A stretch of DNA of 64,000 nucleotides from Candidatus Omnitrophota bacterium (GTDB taxonomy: Bacteria > Hinthialibacterota > Hinthialibacteria > Hinthialibacterales > JAKPRU01). The translations under genes and the position numbers were made by a program. Shown here in pieces: positions 51,300 through 61,035 of this stretch. The notes below the pieces were generated by a model. It saw only the letters and a list, made by a program, of their open reading frames with translations, was not told where the DNA came from and made no database searches. How positions within the stretch are numbered: the first letter of the stretch is position 1; each line of letters opens with the position of its first letter. The stretch is from positions 54,716 through 118,715 of the forward strand of contig JAKQSI010000034.1 in the NCBI GenBank assembly GCA_029570205.1. The letters are read 5' to 3'.

Positions 51300-53021
51300 A
51301 TGGCGAATTTTTTCAAAGACAATCCCGATATCGATTTTCACCTGACTTATGGCGACTGGGACGAAGTGATTCGGCTGAAAGAAGCCGATTTCTCCGATGC
51401 GGGTATCTACCCCGATGCGCCGTTCGATACGCAGGATGCCATCGACGGCTACCGGCATGTATTGGATCTTGTCGGAGAAATCGCGGGCGAACAAATCGCT
51501 CCCCGGTCAACCGATGTAGACGAAGAAGGCTCTGTGCTGGAGGGCGGCAAAGTTCGCTATGCGGCAGGGATTCAGGCCGCAATCCGCGAACTCTCTCAGG
51601 CCGACCTGATGGGGATTACTCTCCCTCGTCGGTACGGCGGTCTCAACATGCCGACGTTTGTCTACAACCTGGCAATTGAGATGATTTCCCAGGGCGACGC
51701 CAGTTTGATGACTATTTTCGGCTTGCAGGATATTGCGGAAACAATTTACGAATTTGCATCGGACGAAATTAAAGACCATTACTTGCCGAAGTTCTGTACC
51801 GGCGAGGTTACCGGAGCCATGGTGTTGACCGAGCCGGATGCCGGGTCCGATTTGCAGGCGGTGACCCTTCGCGCGCACGAAGACGCGGAGCACGGCTGTT
51901 GGCGATTGAACGGGGTTAAACGGTTTATCAGTAACGGTTGCGGGCATGTTCTGCTGGTCCTGGCCCGCAGCGAACCGGGAAGCGCGGGCGCTCGAGGATT
52001 GAGCCTGTTCGTCTGCGAACAAGGCCCCACCGTCAAAATCCGGCGACTGGAAAAAAAACTGGGCATTCGCGGGTCCCCGACCTGTGAAATCCAATTCATA
52101 AACACCCCCGCCCAATTGATCGGACAACGAAAACGCGGGTTGACTCAATATGTCATGGCGCTGATGAACGGCGCTCGAATCGGTATCGCCGGACAAGCCG
52201 TGGGAATTGCCCAAGCGGCCTGCAATGCCGCAAAGAGTTTCGCCGATGCCCGGGAACAGTTCGGCAAAAAAATCAGGGATATTCCGCCCGTTCGGAATAT
52301 GCTTGCCGAAATGAACACCCAGATCGAGGCGGCCCGCGCCCTCAATATGCGCACGGCGGTTGAGGTAGATCTGGACCGTTACCTGGGCGACCAACTCGAA
52401 TCCGGAAAGATTACCGAGCGGGAACGTCTCAATGAACTGAAGACGCGACACACCCACGCCAAACGGTGCGCCGCCATGCTCACTCCCATGTCGAAACTGT
52501 TCGCTACAGAAATGTGCCAATATGTGACGACTACGGCTATCCAGGTACACGGCGGAAGCGGCTACATGAAAGACTACCCGGTCGAACGCTACTTCCGGGA
52601 TGCGCGCATTACAAATATCTACGAAGGAACCAGTGAACTCCAGGTGGTGGCGGCCATCCTGGGGGTCACAAGCGGAACCTTGATGAAGTTCCTTTCCGAT
52701 TTGGATAGGCCCGTGGATGGCCAGGTCGATCCGGATCTCCTGGACGCACTCCGGGAACATGTAAGAAAAATGGAAAAGACCATCGGGGAATACAATCAAC
52801 AGGATGAGGCATTCCGGCAGCTTTATGCGCGTGACCTGGTCGATACCGCCATGGAGATCATTGTCTCTTACCTGTTCCTGAATGCATCCCGTTACACCGA
52901 TCACAAAAAAGTCATCGCGCGGCGATATATTACACAAGTTCTTCCGAAAATTCGGATGCGACTCGAACGCATCGCCATCGGGGAACGATCCACACTCGAT
53001 CTGTTCGAGCAGGTCATTTGA
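51300..53021 (+). CDS. Acyl-CoA dehydrogenase, long form
   Basis: 573 residues, longer than the usual 380 because of N- and C-terminal extensions, as in the DmdC/AcdA-like subfamily. Landmarks: GAMVLTEPDAGSDLQAV (flavin-binding), RFISNGCGHVLLVLAR, then VHGGSGYMKDYPVERYFRDA and ITNIYEGTSELQ, in which the Glu of YEGT is the catalytic base position in related enzymes. It oxidises an acyl-CoA and hands electrons to the EtfAB pair encoded upstream. Substrate chain length unknown. Ends the operon; a dispersed palindromic repeat lies 70 bases downstream. Confidence 0.94.
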   Translation: MANFFKDNPDIDFHLTYGDWDEVIRLKEADFSDAGIYPDAPFDTQDAIDGYRHVLDLVGEIAGEQIAPRSTDVDEEGSVLEGGKVRYAAGIQAAIRELSQADLMGITLPRRYGGLNMPTFVYNLAIEMISQGDASLMTIFGLQDIAETIYEFASDEIKDHYLPKFCTGEVTGAMVLTEPDAGSDLQAVTLRAHEDAEHGCWRLNGVKRFISNGCGHVLLVLARSEPGSAGARGLSLFVCEQGPTVKIRRLEKKLGIRGSPTCEIQFINTPAQLIGQRKRGLTQYVMALMNGARIGIAGQAVGIAQAACNAAKSFADAREQFGKKIRDIPPVRNMLAEMNTQIEAARALNMRTAVEVDLDRYLGDQLESGKITERERLNELKTRHTHAKRCAAMLTPMSKLFATEMCQYVTTTAIQVHGGSGYMKDYPVERYFRDARITNIYEGTSELQVVAAILGVTSGTLMKFLSDLDRPVDGQVDPDLLDALREHVRKMEKTIGEYNQQDEAFRQLYARDLVDTAMEIIVSYLFLNASRYTDHKKVIARRYITQVLPKIRMRLERIAIGERSTLDLFEQVI

Positions 53022-53091
53022 CGTTACCAATCACAGCCCGGAATAACGGATGTCGGGGCAATTCACCAATTGCCTCTGCACCTACTCTTCT

Positions 53092-53124
53092 CCCTCTCCC
53101 TCCGGGAGAGGATTGCGGTGAGGG
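53092..53124 (+). repeat. Dispersed palindromic repeat, copy 2
   Basis: CCCTCTCCCTCCGGGAGAG followed by GGTGAGGG; TCTCCC/GGGAGA pair around a three-base loop. Nearly identical to 41993-42024 in order and orientation. Confidence 0.7.
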
Positions 53125-53191
53125 ATTCTTTTGCATAGCCTGTGTTCTTCAATCCCCCGCTCCATTCTCTTATTCATCCTTCTGTCTCCGT

Positions 53192-55453
53192 CTATTTCAA
53201 CTCCGGCCTCGGCGGCCCGTCATACGGCGTGGCGCCGAGCCGGACATTTCTTCTCTCTACCGTCAGCAAAGCCGGATCGGCCACAGTCGGTGCAGTAATC
53301 ATCCCGTAATACCGTGCCATCCAGTACGCGTGAATCCACCCGGACGGATCCTCTACGCAACGTCCGCCGGTTCCTCCATCCAACGCCAGCGTCGATTCTG
53401 CCCAACGCAGCGGGCCGCGTTCACGCGGGGAAATCGCCTTCACACCACCGGAATATGCAACATAGCCTTTCGGGGTAAACAAGTCATCCCGATTGGAGTT
53501 CCGGTACGTATATTCGATCAAATCCAGCGGCCATTCTCGCAAGTGTTGAACGGCCTGTTTCAGCTCACAGTCGTTTCCGGTAACGACCCCGTAGATCATA
53601 TTGAACCACGGATTCTGTTCAAGGCGCTCTACTTCCCAGCTGCGTTCGAGACTTCGACGGTAAATCGAGAGCAGAATCGGATCCGTTTCATAGTGCAGAA
53701 TCGGGAAATAGACATAAAAAGCCAGCTCATCATCCGAATGGAAAATAAAGTCCGGCGGAAAAACTAACTTCTGCCGAATCACTTCCTTGGGGTATTCCAG
53801 TTTCTGTAACTCCTCGTAGGCTTTCAGGAACTTTTCATTTCCGGTCATCGCGTAGGCGGTACATATAAAGGAAAGCACTTCCAGACCGTTCAATCCGCGT
53901 GCATAAAATCCGATCGGCCTCTGGAGATACTCCGGGTCCCATCGGCCCCAACGGGTCGGTTTTCCATCCAGGTCCATCAGAACCCAACCGTTGTCGATGA
54001 TGTGGGAGGCAATCCGCGCAAGATGTTCTTCGGCGCGCTCCTTTTCTTTTCCTTCAGCGGCGACATCATGGAAAACGGACACGGAATAGAAATGCGCGTC
54101 AATCTCGTCGCTGGAGGTATCGCTTTTCCACTCCCACACACCGTCCGGCGTGTCATGCCATTCCGCCGGGAATCCGCCGGAACCGTGTTGTGCCTGGTGC
54201 CCTTTTTCCCCTTTCGCCCAGACCGCGCGGGCCGGGTAACCGTCAATCGGAGTGATTTCCTCCAGCCATTTCATCGCATGAAATGAGTTGATAGCCTCTT
54301 TTCTGGCGTCTTCATCCCCGGTGACTGCATACTTGAAAGACATCGCCGCAAGATAATGCGCGGTCCATCCGCCGTCATTGTCGCTGATCTCTCTCACCCA
54401 GCCGCCTTTATCTTCTTCGTAAAGTAATTTATGTACGAATCCGAGCCGCTTCATTCCCCACTCGTCCAGATGGCGTTCATAGAACGCGGCCTTTTTCTGA
54501 AGCGTGTAGGGTACATATTCGATGATCCCCAGTCCGCCGTCCGTTGCGATATACACGTGATTCCCGCTGCACGCGATTGCACGGACCGAATTGTTCGGTA
54601 GCCAACGGTCCGCTGCGAAGTAGTGAAACTCTCCCGTTTCGGTCATTCGGATGGCTCCCCGCGATGTGCCGATCCACAGGTCCTTGTCGGATACGCTCAG
54701 GCAGGTTGTGTCTTCCACACATAAACCATCTTTACCCCGAATTTGGGTCATTGCCATTCCGCGGAGGACGGCCAACCCCCGCGCAGTGGCCACAAAGAGG
54801 CGGCTTCCCAATGCGCGCAGGTCGCGTGTTTCCGGACACGGCAGATCCCCCCAGTCGATGACCTCCTCGAATTCGTACTTCCCTCCGTCGAAAATCCCCA
54901 GGCGACCGACCCCCAGCACATAAATCGCTCCGCCGTATGATTCAACGGACTGAATAGCCATCGGACAATTCTCGGCGTTCTCCAAAGGAACCAACTTGTC
55001 GCCTTCAACCCGATAAAGCGCTCCTTCCCCGGCCACAATCACTCCGCCGGAATGCACACAGAGATCTCGATATCCTCCCTCGCCGACCCGTTTCCAACCG
55101 CGCGAATCAAGGCGATAAAACCCCTGATCCGTAATCGCCCAAAGGTCATTCGCCAACACCCTCAGCCGACGGACCGGCTCACGCAGTTCCGCGATCGGCG
55201 AGAGCGATTCCTCTTCAAGCACCCTCAGACCATCCTCGCATCCGGCGTACACACGGTTTTGATACGCCGCTACCGCCAGAACCGGACTATCCGTTTCGAC
55301 TTTCTTTCCCACTTCCTGGAGAAAAACCTCATCCGCAACCGGCTCCCAGAGTCGGCTCTGATTGCGCGTCGATCCGATCTCCGCCGATTGGGCCGCATTC
55401 CATACCAGACCGACAAGGAGTATTGCCCACGCAGAAACGTCTTTCCGAAACAT
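53192..55453 (-). CDS. Exported propeller protein with alpha/alpha-toroid-like domain
   Basis: 753 residues with a signal peptide (AWAILLVGLVWNAAQSA). Residues about 45-320 contain short propeller repeats of the sensor/regulator type (AVAAYQNRVYAGCEDGLRVL, LSVSDKDLWIGTSRGAIRMT, IACSGNHVYIATDGGLGII). From about 330 to 720 the sequence is rich in Trp, His and Asp with helical repeats (KRLGFVHKLLYEEDKGGWVREISDNDGGW, TAHYLAAMSFKYAVTGDE), as in six-hairpin glycosidases or glycan lyase toroids. No catalytic residue could be fixed. Periplasmic or secreted, probably glycan-binding or -degrading. Divergent from the 55.7 kb gene cluster. Confidence 0.72.
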   Translation of the reverse strand: MFRKDVSAWAILLVGLVWNAAQSAEIGSTRNQSRLWEPVADEVFLQEVGKKVETDSPVLAVAAYQNRVYAGCEDGLRVLEEESLSPIAELREPVRRLRVLANDLWAITDQGFYRLDSRGWKRVGEGGYRDLCVHSGGVIVAGEGALYRVEGDKLVPLENAENCPMAIQSVESYGGAIYVLGVGRLGIFDGGKYEFEEVIDWGDLPCPETRDLRALGSRLFVATARGLAVLRGMAMTQIRGKDGLCVEDTTCLSVSDKDLWIGTSRGAIRMTETGEFHYFAADRWLPNNSVRAIACSGNHVYIATDGGLGIIEYVPYTLQKKAAFYERHLDEWGMKRLGFVHKLLYEEDKGGWVREISDNDGGWTAHYLAAMSFKYAVTGDEDARKEAINSFHAMKWLEEITPIDGYPARAVWAKGEKGHQAQHGSGGFPAEWHDTPDGVWEWKSDTSSDEIDAHFYSVSVFHDVAAEGKEKERAEEHLARIASHIIDNGWVLMDLDGKPTRWGRWDPEYLQRPIGFYARGLNGLEVLSFICTAYAMTGNEKFLKAYEELQKLEYPKEVIRQKLVFPPDFIFHSDDELAFYVYFPILHYETDPILLSIYRRSLERSWEVERLEQNPWFNMIYGVVTGNDCELKQAVQHLREWPLDLIEYTYRNSNRDDLFTPKGYVAYSGGVKAISPRERGPLRWAESTLALDGGTGGRCVEDPSGWIHAYWMARYYGMITAPTVADPALLTVERRNVRLGATPYDGPPRPELK

Positions 55454-55569
55454 TTCAAAGACCTCCGTTGGCTGCGATGAATCTCGATTGAGAAGTCAAT
55501 CCATCTGATTTATGAAAGCCTAGTGTAACTCACCTTCCGCCCGCCGTACAGCATCGACACAAGGCTTGC

Positions 55570-55598
55570 TTGCCGATCGTTTCACGACGCAATAGAAT
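55570..55598 (+). promoter_or_regulatory. Putative sigma70 promoter of the exported-protein cluster
   Basis: TTGCCG and TAGAAT are exactly 17 bases apart, 84 bases ahead of the beta-propeller start. Confidence 0.5.
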
Positions 55599-55681
55599 AC
55601 CCGTGTCGTTGCTTCATCCTGGCGGACCGCCCGCCGGCACTTTCTGGTTCCCACGAAGACGTTAAGAAACGAGTGGCGCCG

Positions 55682-56542
55682 ATGGTAATCCTCAAAAAAA
55701 CACGAGCGGACTTTTTCGGAAGCGCCATTTTTCTCCTGGTTTTTCCGTTCCTCGCAATGGCGTTTGACCTGAGTGGGCTGAAAGGAGAGGTAGTCTTTTC
55801 GAGCAATCGGTCAGGCTCGTGGTGTATATGGATGATGCAGGCAAACGGCTCCGAGGTTCGGCAGATTACAAAGACGGAAGCGGACACAATGGACGTCGAT
55901 CCGCGTTTCAGCCCGAATGCCGAGTGGATTCTGTTCAGTTCCACACGAGGCGGAAAAACCGGAATCTGGAAAATGCGCAGCGATGGTTCTCAACCGGAAC
56001 GGATCTGCAACGGAGATCAGGCTGAATGGTCGCCGGATGGAACCAGGATCGCTTTTCGACGTGACGAGAAAATATGGATTCGTGACCTGTCTCAGAATAC
56101 GGAAAAGGCAATCAGCCCGGCGGATTGGCCACACTGTTCCGGGCCTTCCTGGAGTCCCGATGGTACACGAATCGCCTTCGCGTGTCGTTGGGATGCCGGT
56201 AACACCTTGTTTTCTGTCGATGCCCAGGGCGGAGAACCTGTAAAACTCTACGATAACAATGGAGCGTGCGAACCGCATTGGTCCCCGGACGGGACACGTC
56301 TTGTATACGAAACCGAGACCCATCTGTACACAATCCGGCCGGATGGGACCGCCAATCGACCTCTCACGTACTACGGCGGCGTCCAGCGCTACGGACGATG
56401 GAGTCCCAACGGCGACTACATTATCTATTGCCAGGGCGTGACGGAGAACGGGCCATGGGAAATCTATATAGTGCCCTCGAAGGGCGGAACACCGGTGCAA
56501 CTGACATCCGGCCGCTCCGACCTGAATCCGGATTGGAAATAA
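55682..56542 (+). CDS. TolB-like exported beta-propeller protein
   Basis: About 286 residues from the ATG at 55682 (a GTG at 55673 is also open). A signal peptide (FFGSAIFLLVFPFLAMA) precedes six PD40/TolB-type blades: VVFSSNRSGSWCIWMMQANGS, FSPNAEWILFSS, WSPDGTRIAFRRD, WSPDGTRIAFACRWD, WSPDGTRLVYET, WSPNGDYIIYC. TolB proper is about 430 residues with an N-terminal domain; this protein has only the propeller, so it is probably not the Tol-Pal component. Role unknown; first gene of the plus-strand exported cluster. Confidence 0.82.
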   Translation: MVILKKTRADFFGSAIFLLVFPFLAMAFDLSGLKGEVVFSSNRSGSWCIWMMQANGSEVRQITKTEADTMDVDPRFSPNAEWILFSSTRGGKTGIWKMRSDGSQPERICNGDQAEWSPDGTRIAFRRDEKIWIRDLSQNTEKAISPADWPHCSGPSWSPDGTRIAFACRWDAGNTLFSVDAQGGEPVKLYDNNGACEPHWSPDGTRLVYETETHLYTIRPDGTANRPLTYYGGVQRYGRWSPNGDYIIYCQGVTENGPWEIYIVPSKGGTPVQLTSGRSDLNPDWK

Positions 56543-56570
56543 TTCCATTACCACCAGCGAGTGTTGTCCT

Positions 56571-58238
56571 ATGCTTTCCAGATATGTCTGTCCACTTCGC
56601 AGCATGATTTTATTAGCCGTTATCCTGACGAGTTTTCCTGACTCAGCGAAGGCGGCAACAGTAAACGAGTTGATTGCTGAGAAGGGTGCCATTTTCCCTT
56701 ACATTCTGGATACTGTCACCCCGATTCCCGAATCTCCCTCCCCCGATATTTTGATAAATAAAGACGGATGGTTCCTTGTCCCAGAAGACACTACGGAATA
56801 TTCATTTCGGGGAGATACGATTATTCTGAATGATCGGATTCTGATATGGATCAGAAAGAACGGCTCCGAATCGGATATCTATTCCCTTCTCGAAAGCGGC
56901 CCGGCATTTCGTGCCTGCGTCACGCCGACCCCCGCCACAGGTTCCCCCGCCGTGATAGACAGTATCCGAATCGTTGAGAACAACCCCGGTGCGGTAGAAA
57001 TCGCGATTGATTTTGTTGCAGAACAGCATACGAACACCCTCGCCCTTCGCCTCATTCCGGCAAGTTCGATTGTCGAACTGATCGGAATGGAGAATGCGAA
57101 TAGTATTTCGATCCGCAATAACTGGGAATATGTGGTGGTCCCGAATTGTTTTGCGGATGATATGGTATTCGGCGGCAGTCCAGTGGAGACGAATTCAGTC
57201 TTTTTGCCCTCGGAACAATTTCTGTTAGCGATGGCTGACGGTGGGGACTCGATTCTGATGACGGTGTGGGATTCGCCCGGACAGATCGCGAAAGCTGTAT
57301 TTTCCGGTCAACCGCCGCGATCCCTTCCGGAGGCTCTTGAACTGGGTATAAAAGCATCCGCAAAGATATGGCTAGCCTTCCTGGAGACTCCCGGAATCTG
57401 GTCGGCACGTTCCTCGCCTCACGAGAATTCGAAACAAGACTCCGCACGCTTCTCTCCTCCTTTTTCCGCCAAGTGGCGCGTCAATCTACTGAAGGATGGT
57501 GGCTTTGCGACTTCCTGTACTAACGAATCGGGCGTTTGTTCCAGGTCAACACGCGGATCAGTTTTGCTCTATCCGATCGACCGGACAAAAGACACACCAA
57601 TTACGCAGTTTTGCCCTGTTGACATTCTGCGGAATACACTCGGCGTTGGACCGTGTCAATATGTCCTGGATTCCGAACAAATTGCTGTGGAGGATTACCC
57701 GACTCCTGACCGTGTTGCCGACTGGATCGAAAGCCTGGTTGCAAAGAATCGTCAATCTCGATACGCGGAACAAATCCGCGACAAATGTACGGATATGCTT
57801 GCATTATTGTCGGAAACCCGCTCGCGGGCCGACACATATCGTCGATCCGCCCGGGAAATCGCCGCAATCTGTAAGACAGCAGAACAACAGAACCCTGATA
57901 CGGCGCAGTTAGTTCAGAGAATCCGAATGACTATGGAAACGATGGAATCCGACATCGCGCGGCGGACAGCGGATTCCGCCGGCCGGGAATCCATGGAAAC
58001 ACTGTGTGCCCGGATCTCCACGCTGATCGCTAAACCGGACGGCGGAGCTGAAATTAGCGCAGTCTGCTTGAAAATCCGATCTATCGGTGCTGTTGACGAC
58101 TACACTTTATCCAAATGCCGTATATCTGTTCGGTGGGTCGATTGCCTGTGCCGTATGGGGATGGAACAGACGCCGGATCACTCAGAGATTTATCGGGAGA
58201 TTCAGAAAATGCTGCATCAATTCCGTGTGAATGAATAG
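56571..58238 (+). CDS. Exported hypothetical protein, paralogue of the next gene
   Basis: 555 residues with a signal peptide (SMILLAVILTSFPDSAKAA). The N-terminal 330 residues look like beta-sandwich modules, the C-terminal 170 are helical and coiled-coil-like. Shared with the following gene are SEQFLLAMADGGDSILMTVW (against SENFLVDLSGDGNSILMCVW), FCPVDILRNTLGVGPCQYVLD (against YTVVDIVRNTLGVGPCEYILD) and FADDMVFGG (against FADDIVVNP). The family is not one I recognise. Tandem duplication is evident; both probably bind or process the same cell-surface polymer. Confidence 0.7.
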   Translation: MLSRYVCPLRSMILLAVILTSFPDSAKAATVNELIAEKGAIFPYILDTVTPIPESPSPDILINKDGWFLVPEDTTEYSFRGDTIILNDRILIWIRKNGSESDIYSLLESGPAFRACVTPTPATGSPAVIDSIRIVENNPGAVEIAIDFVAEQHTNTLALRLIPASSIVELIGMENANSISIRNNWEYVVVPNCFADDMVFGGSPVETNSVFLPSEQFLLAMADGGDSILMTVWDSPGQIAKAVFSGQPPRSLPEALELGIKASAKIWLAFLETPGIWSARSSPHENSKQDSARFSPPFSAKWRVNLLKDGGFATSCTNESGVCSRSTRGSVLLYPIDRTKDTPITQFCPVDILRNTLGVGPCQYVLDSEQIAVEDYPTPDRVADWIESLVAKNRQSRYAEQIRDKCTDMLALLSETRSRADTYRRSAREIAAICKTAEQQNPDTAQLVQRIRMTMETMESDIARRTADSAGRESMETLCARISTLIAKPDGGAEISAVCLKIRSIGAVDDYTLSKCRISVRWVDCLCRMGMEQTPDHSEIYREIQKMLHQFRVNE

Positions 58239-58287
58239 CGGAGATGTATCAGTCCGTTTAACACAGGCCAAGGAGGCTGCCTACAGA

Positions 58288-60132
58288 ATGCGCAATAGAA
58301 TGTATTGTTCGCTTGTTGTGATAGTCTGCATCCCCGTTCGGACCTCCGTGGTATATAGCGCTGAATCTATTGAGCCGTTTACTTACCTGATGGACACGGG
58401 CGTGTGTGTCGCCCTGCCGGGAGGCCCGGAGATCACTTCGCTTGTCCCCTCTTGGGCAATTATTCCCGAGGAGACAATCGAGCATGAGTTCGCGGGCGAT
58501 GTCGCATTAATAAACGATAAAATCGGTGTACTGGTTCATGCGGACGGGAAGGTGATTCAGCTTTATTCACGATCCGGTAATGTGTTCATGGATCGAGCTA
58601 CGCTTTCCTTTGCGGAGATTGCTGGGTCCTCCGATAGTCTGAAAGTACAGATTGTGGAGAATTCAAGGAACCGAATAGAGTTGGGCCTGATCTCTCAAGA
58701 AGAGAAGTGGGCTGTTCCTATATTCTCTTTGGATATCGAAGTAGGGCGACCATACCTGCATATTCGTAACGGGCACCGTACGCTGACGTCACATCTTCAT
58801 CATGACGCACAATATGCTCTCCTGCCGGATTTTTTCGCGGATGATATTGTAGTCAACCCAAGATGTGTGGCCCCCGACAAGGCGGCGCTTCCCAGCGAGA
58901 ATTTCCTCGTGGATCTATCGGGAGACGGAAATTCAATTCTAATGTGTGTCTGGAAAGACAGCCAAGAGGATATAATGGTTCACTTTGCGGAAGCCGGTGA
59001 ACGCCGACAGATTACACAGGCTGATTTGGACTGTCCGGAGGAAGGCGAATTCTGGATTGCGCTCCTGGAACACTCCGGAATCTGGCATAGACGGGACATT
59101 ACCCAGGACGATGCGGGGAAGGTAATTCCTCTTGAGTGGAACGTTCCCTTTCCGGCGCAGTGGCGCGTGGATTGGCAATGCGCAAACGGATTGACCGACA
59201 GTTGGGAAATGGTAACCGAGAGTCCGGACGGATCGTTCAAGAAACACCGGTGGCTTGGTACGGCGGAGGTGGTTGGAACGGGAGACTGGATGGATCGCGG
59301 AACCCGGCGGCGGTGGACAACGGTACTGGGTTGGTTCTGGTATCCCTGCTGGGTTGACCTTACCGGGAAAGGCTACTTGCAGCCCCCGGCACGAAAAGTA
59401 ATCCGGTTTGACGGTCCGGCGTTAATTTATCCGATCAATCGGATTCAGGAAACGCCATTGGACTGTTATACAGTAGTAGACATTGTGCGTAATACCCTCG
59501 GAGTGGGGCCGTGCGAATATATTCTTGATGTGGAGGGACAGGCACAGAACTTTCACGGTATAGCGACCTGTACTGCACGAGACATATTGAATGAGATTTA
59601 TGCCGAGAAACGTCAGCGGGAATGCCGGGAAGAGATCGATCAGGCTCTAGATGATGTCCTTGCGTTTATGAAACATATTCGCCGCCGAATCGAGGAGTAT
59701 GTGCAATTTGCGCGCGAGACGAAATCCTTTGTCGAAGAACAGAAAAGAAATTATCCGAACTGTGAGTCTCAACTCGGCGAAATTGCCGCACTGATCGGAG
59801 CGGTTGAAGGGAACTATGAACGACGCAAAGCGAGAATCGGGACGCCGGAATATGCCGAAGACCTTGTGCGGCGATTTCGTACGGAGGTGAGGGATTACGA
59901 GGGGGATGATGCCCTCGCAAAGTGCAAGGAGATCACGAACGCGATTGTTCAGGTGGGAGATAATCAGGATGAGTTAGTCGGCGAATCGCGAATGGCCGTC
60001 AAATTGCTGCGCCAGAAGATTGGGTTGATGGCCGTTTTGCATCCGGAAATCGGCGACCTCGCGGCGGAGATTCGCAATCGTACTCAGGCTATTCTTCGTA
60101 ATCCGGCGAGCTATGAAGCCCCCCGGCACTAA
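58288..60132 (+). CDS. Exported hypothetical protein, tandem paralogue
   Basis: About 614 residues from the ATG at 58288 (AGGAGG eleven bases ahead; the open frame begins at 58231, overlapping the previous gene). Signal peptide MYCSLVVIVCIPVRTSVVYS. Same architecture as the previous gene: beta modules with FADDIVVN, SENFLVDLSGDGNSILMCVW, then WRVDWQCANGLTDSWEM and a Trp-rich region (TVLGWFWYPCWVDLTGKGY), and a helical C-terminus (about 430-600). Not recognised. The two copies differ mainly in a Trp-rich insert of some 60 residues that is shorter or absent in the first gene. Confidence 0.7.
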   Translation: MRNRMYCSLVVIVCIPVRTSVVYSAESIEPFTYLMDTGVCVALPGGPEITSLVPSWAIIPEETIEHEFAGDVALINDKIGVLVHADGKVIQLYSRSGNVFMDRATLSFAEIAGSSDSLKVQIVENSRNRIELGLISQEEKWAVPIFSLDIEVGRPYLHIRNGHRTLTSHLHHDAQYALLPDFFADDIVVNPRCVAPDKAALPSENFLVDLSGDGNSILMCVWKDSQEDIMVHFAEAGERRQITQADLDCPEEGEFWIALLEHSGIWHRRDITQDDAGKVIPLEWNVPFPAQWRVDWQCANGLTDSWEMVTESPDGSFKKHRWLGTAEVVGTGDWMDRGTRRRWTTVLGWFWYPCWVDLTGKGYLQPPARKVIRFDGPALIYPINRIQETPLDCYTVVDIVRNTLGVGPCEYILDVEGQAQNFHGIATCTARDILNEIYAEKRQRECREEIDQALDDVLAFMKHIRRRIEEYVQFARETKSFVEEQKRNYPNCESQLGEIAALIGAVEGNYERRKARIGTPEYAEDLVRRFRTEVRDYEGDDALAKCKEITNAIVQVGDNQDELVGESRMAVKLLRQKIGLMAVLHPEIGDLAAEIRNRTQAILRNPASYEAPRH

Positions 60133-60159
60133 CTACATTGCGATACGAAAGGAATATCA

Positions 60160-60999
60160 ATGCCACGAACCCTTCATTACATTATCCCGTTGTGCATGTC
60201 CATGCTGTTTCTGGCCTGTGGCGCTTCAAAGGAGGCGCAGAAACCCGCCGAGATCGTTACAGGCACGGGTATCGCTATGATCGAAATCCCCGCCGGAGAG
60301 TACTATATGGGAGACCCGAAGATGAGGGATGACGAGGGTCCGACGCGGAGAATCACCGTCCATGCGTTTTACATGGACAAGTATGAAGTAACGCAGCGTT
60401 CCTATGAAGAACTGACGGGCAATAACCCTTCAAAATGGAAAGAGCCGGATCGTCCGGTCGAAAGGGTGAGCTGGGCCGCAGCGATTCAGTACTGCAATGT
60501 CCGCTCGCTGAGGGAAGGATTTCAATCCTGCTATACCCTTGATCCTCCGACTTGCGATTTTGCTGCAAACGGCTACCGCCTTCCGACGGAGGCCGAATGG
60601 GAATATGCGTGTCGCGCAGGGAGCGTCGAGGATTATTCCTTTGGTGACGATGCTCAGAAGCTTCCCCTGTATGCATGGTTCAAGGACAACTCGAACGAAA
60701 CAACACACCCGGTGGGCCAAAAACTCCCGAACCCGTGGGGGTTATTCGACATGCACGGGAATGTGTGGGAATGGTGCAACGACTATTACATTGAGCGCTA
60801 CCTGCCGATGGACAGCCCAATCGATCCGGAGGGTCCGACCGCAGGCGAGAAACGTGTATTGCGCGGCGGCGGGTGGAACAGCCCGGCGGAGGATTGTCGT
60901 TCGGCCTCCCGTCATGCAGAATCTCCGGCATTGGCGGACGTGTGTTTCGGCTATGAGGCTTACGGTTTCCGGTGTGTCCGAAAAGCGGAAGTGAAGTAA
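60160..60999 (+). CDS. SUMF1/FGE-type lipoprotein
   Basis: 279 residues. Lipoprotein signal with lipobox LFLAC. The formylglycine-generating-enzyme-like (FGE-sulfatase) domain: MIEIPAGEYYMGDPKM, FYMDKYEVTQRSYEEL, YRLPTEAEWEYACRAGS, WGLFDMHGNVWEWCNDYY, RVLRGGGWNSPAEDCRSASR, GFRCVRKA. True FGE activates sulfatases through an active-site Cys pair; whether the needed cysteines are in place is not clear here and many SUMF1-type lipoproteins in such bacteria are probably binding proteins. No sulfatase gene is in the window. Located in the exported cluster between the paralogues and the heparinase-like lyase. Confidence 0.88.
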   Translation: MPRTLHYIIPLCMSMLFLACGASKEAQKPAEIVTGTGIAMIEIPAGEYYMGDPKMRDDEGPTRRITVHAFYMDKYEVTQRSYEELTGNNPSKWKEPDRPVERVSWAAAIQYCNVRSLREGFQSCYTLDPPTCDFAANGYRLPTEAEWEYACRAGSVEDYSFGDDAQKLPLYAWFKDNSNETTHPVGQKLPNPWGLFDMHGNVWEWCNDYYIERYLPMDSPIDPEGPTAGEKRVLRGGGWNSPAEDCRSASRHAESPALADVCFGYEAYGFRCVRKAEVK

Positions 61000-61035
61000 T
61001 GTTCTTGTCTGATTAGAGCGTTGGTACGGCATGAA

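Noticed and set aside
51507-53030. Minus-strand open frame of 507 codons opposite the acyl-CoA dehydrogenase
   Set aside because: Antisense shadow of the dehydrogenase, which has catalytic motifs on the plus strand.
53018-53767. Plus-strand frame overlapping the acyl-CoA dehydrogenase end
   Set aside because: It translates a dispersed repeat and the antisense of the exported propeller gene; not protein-like.
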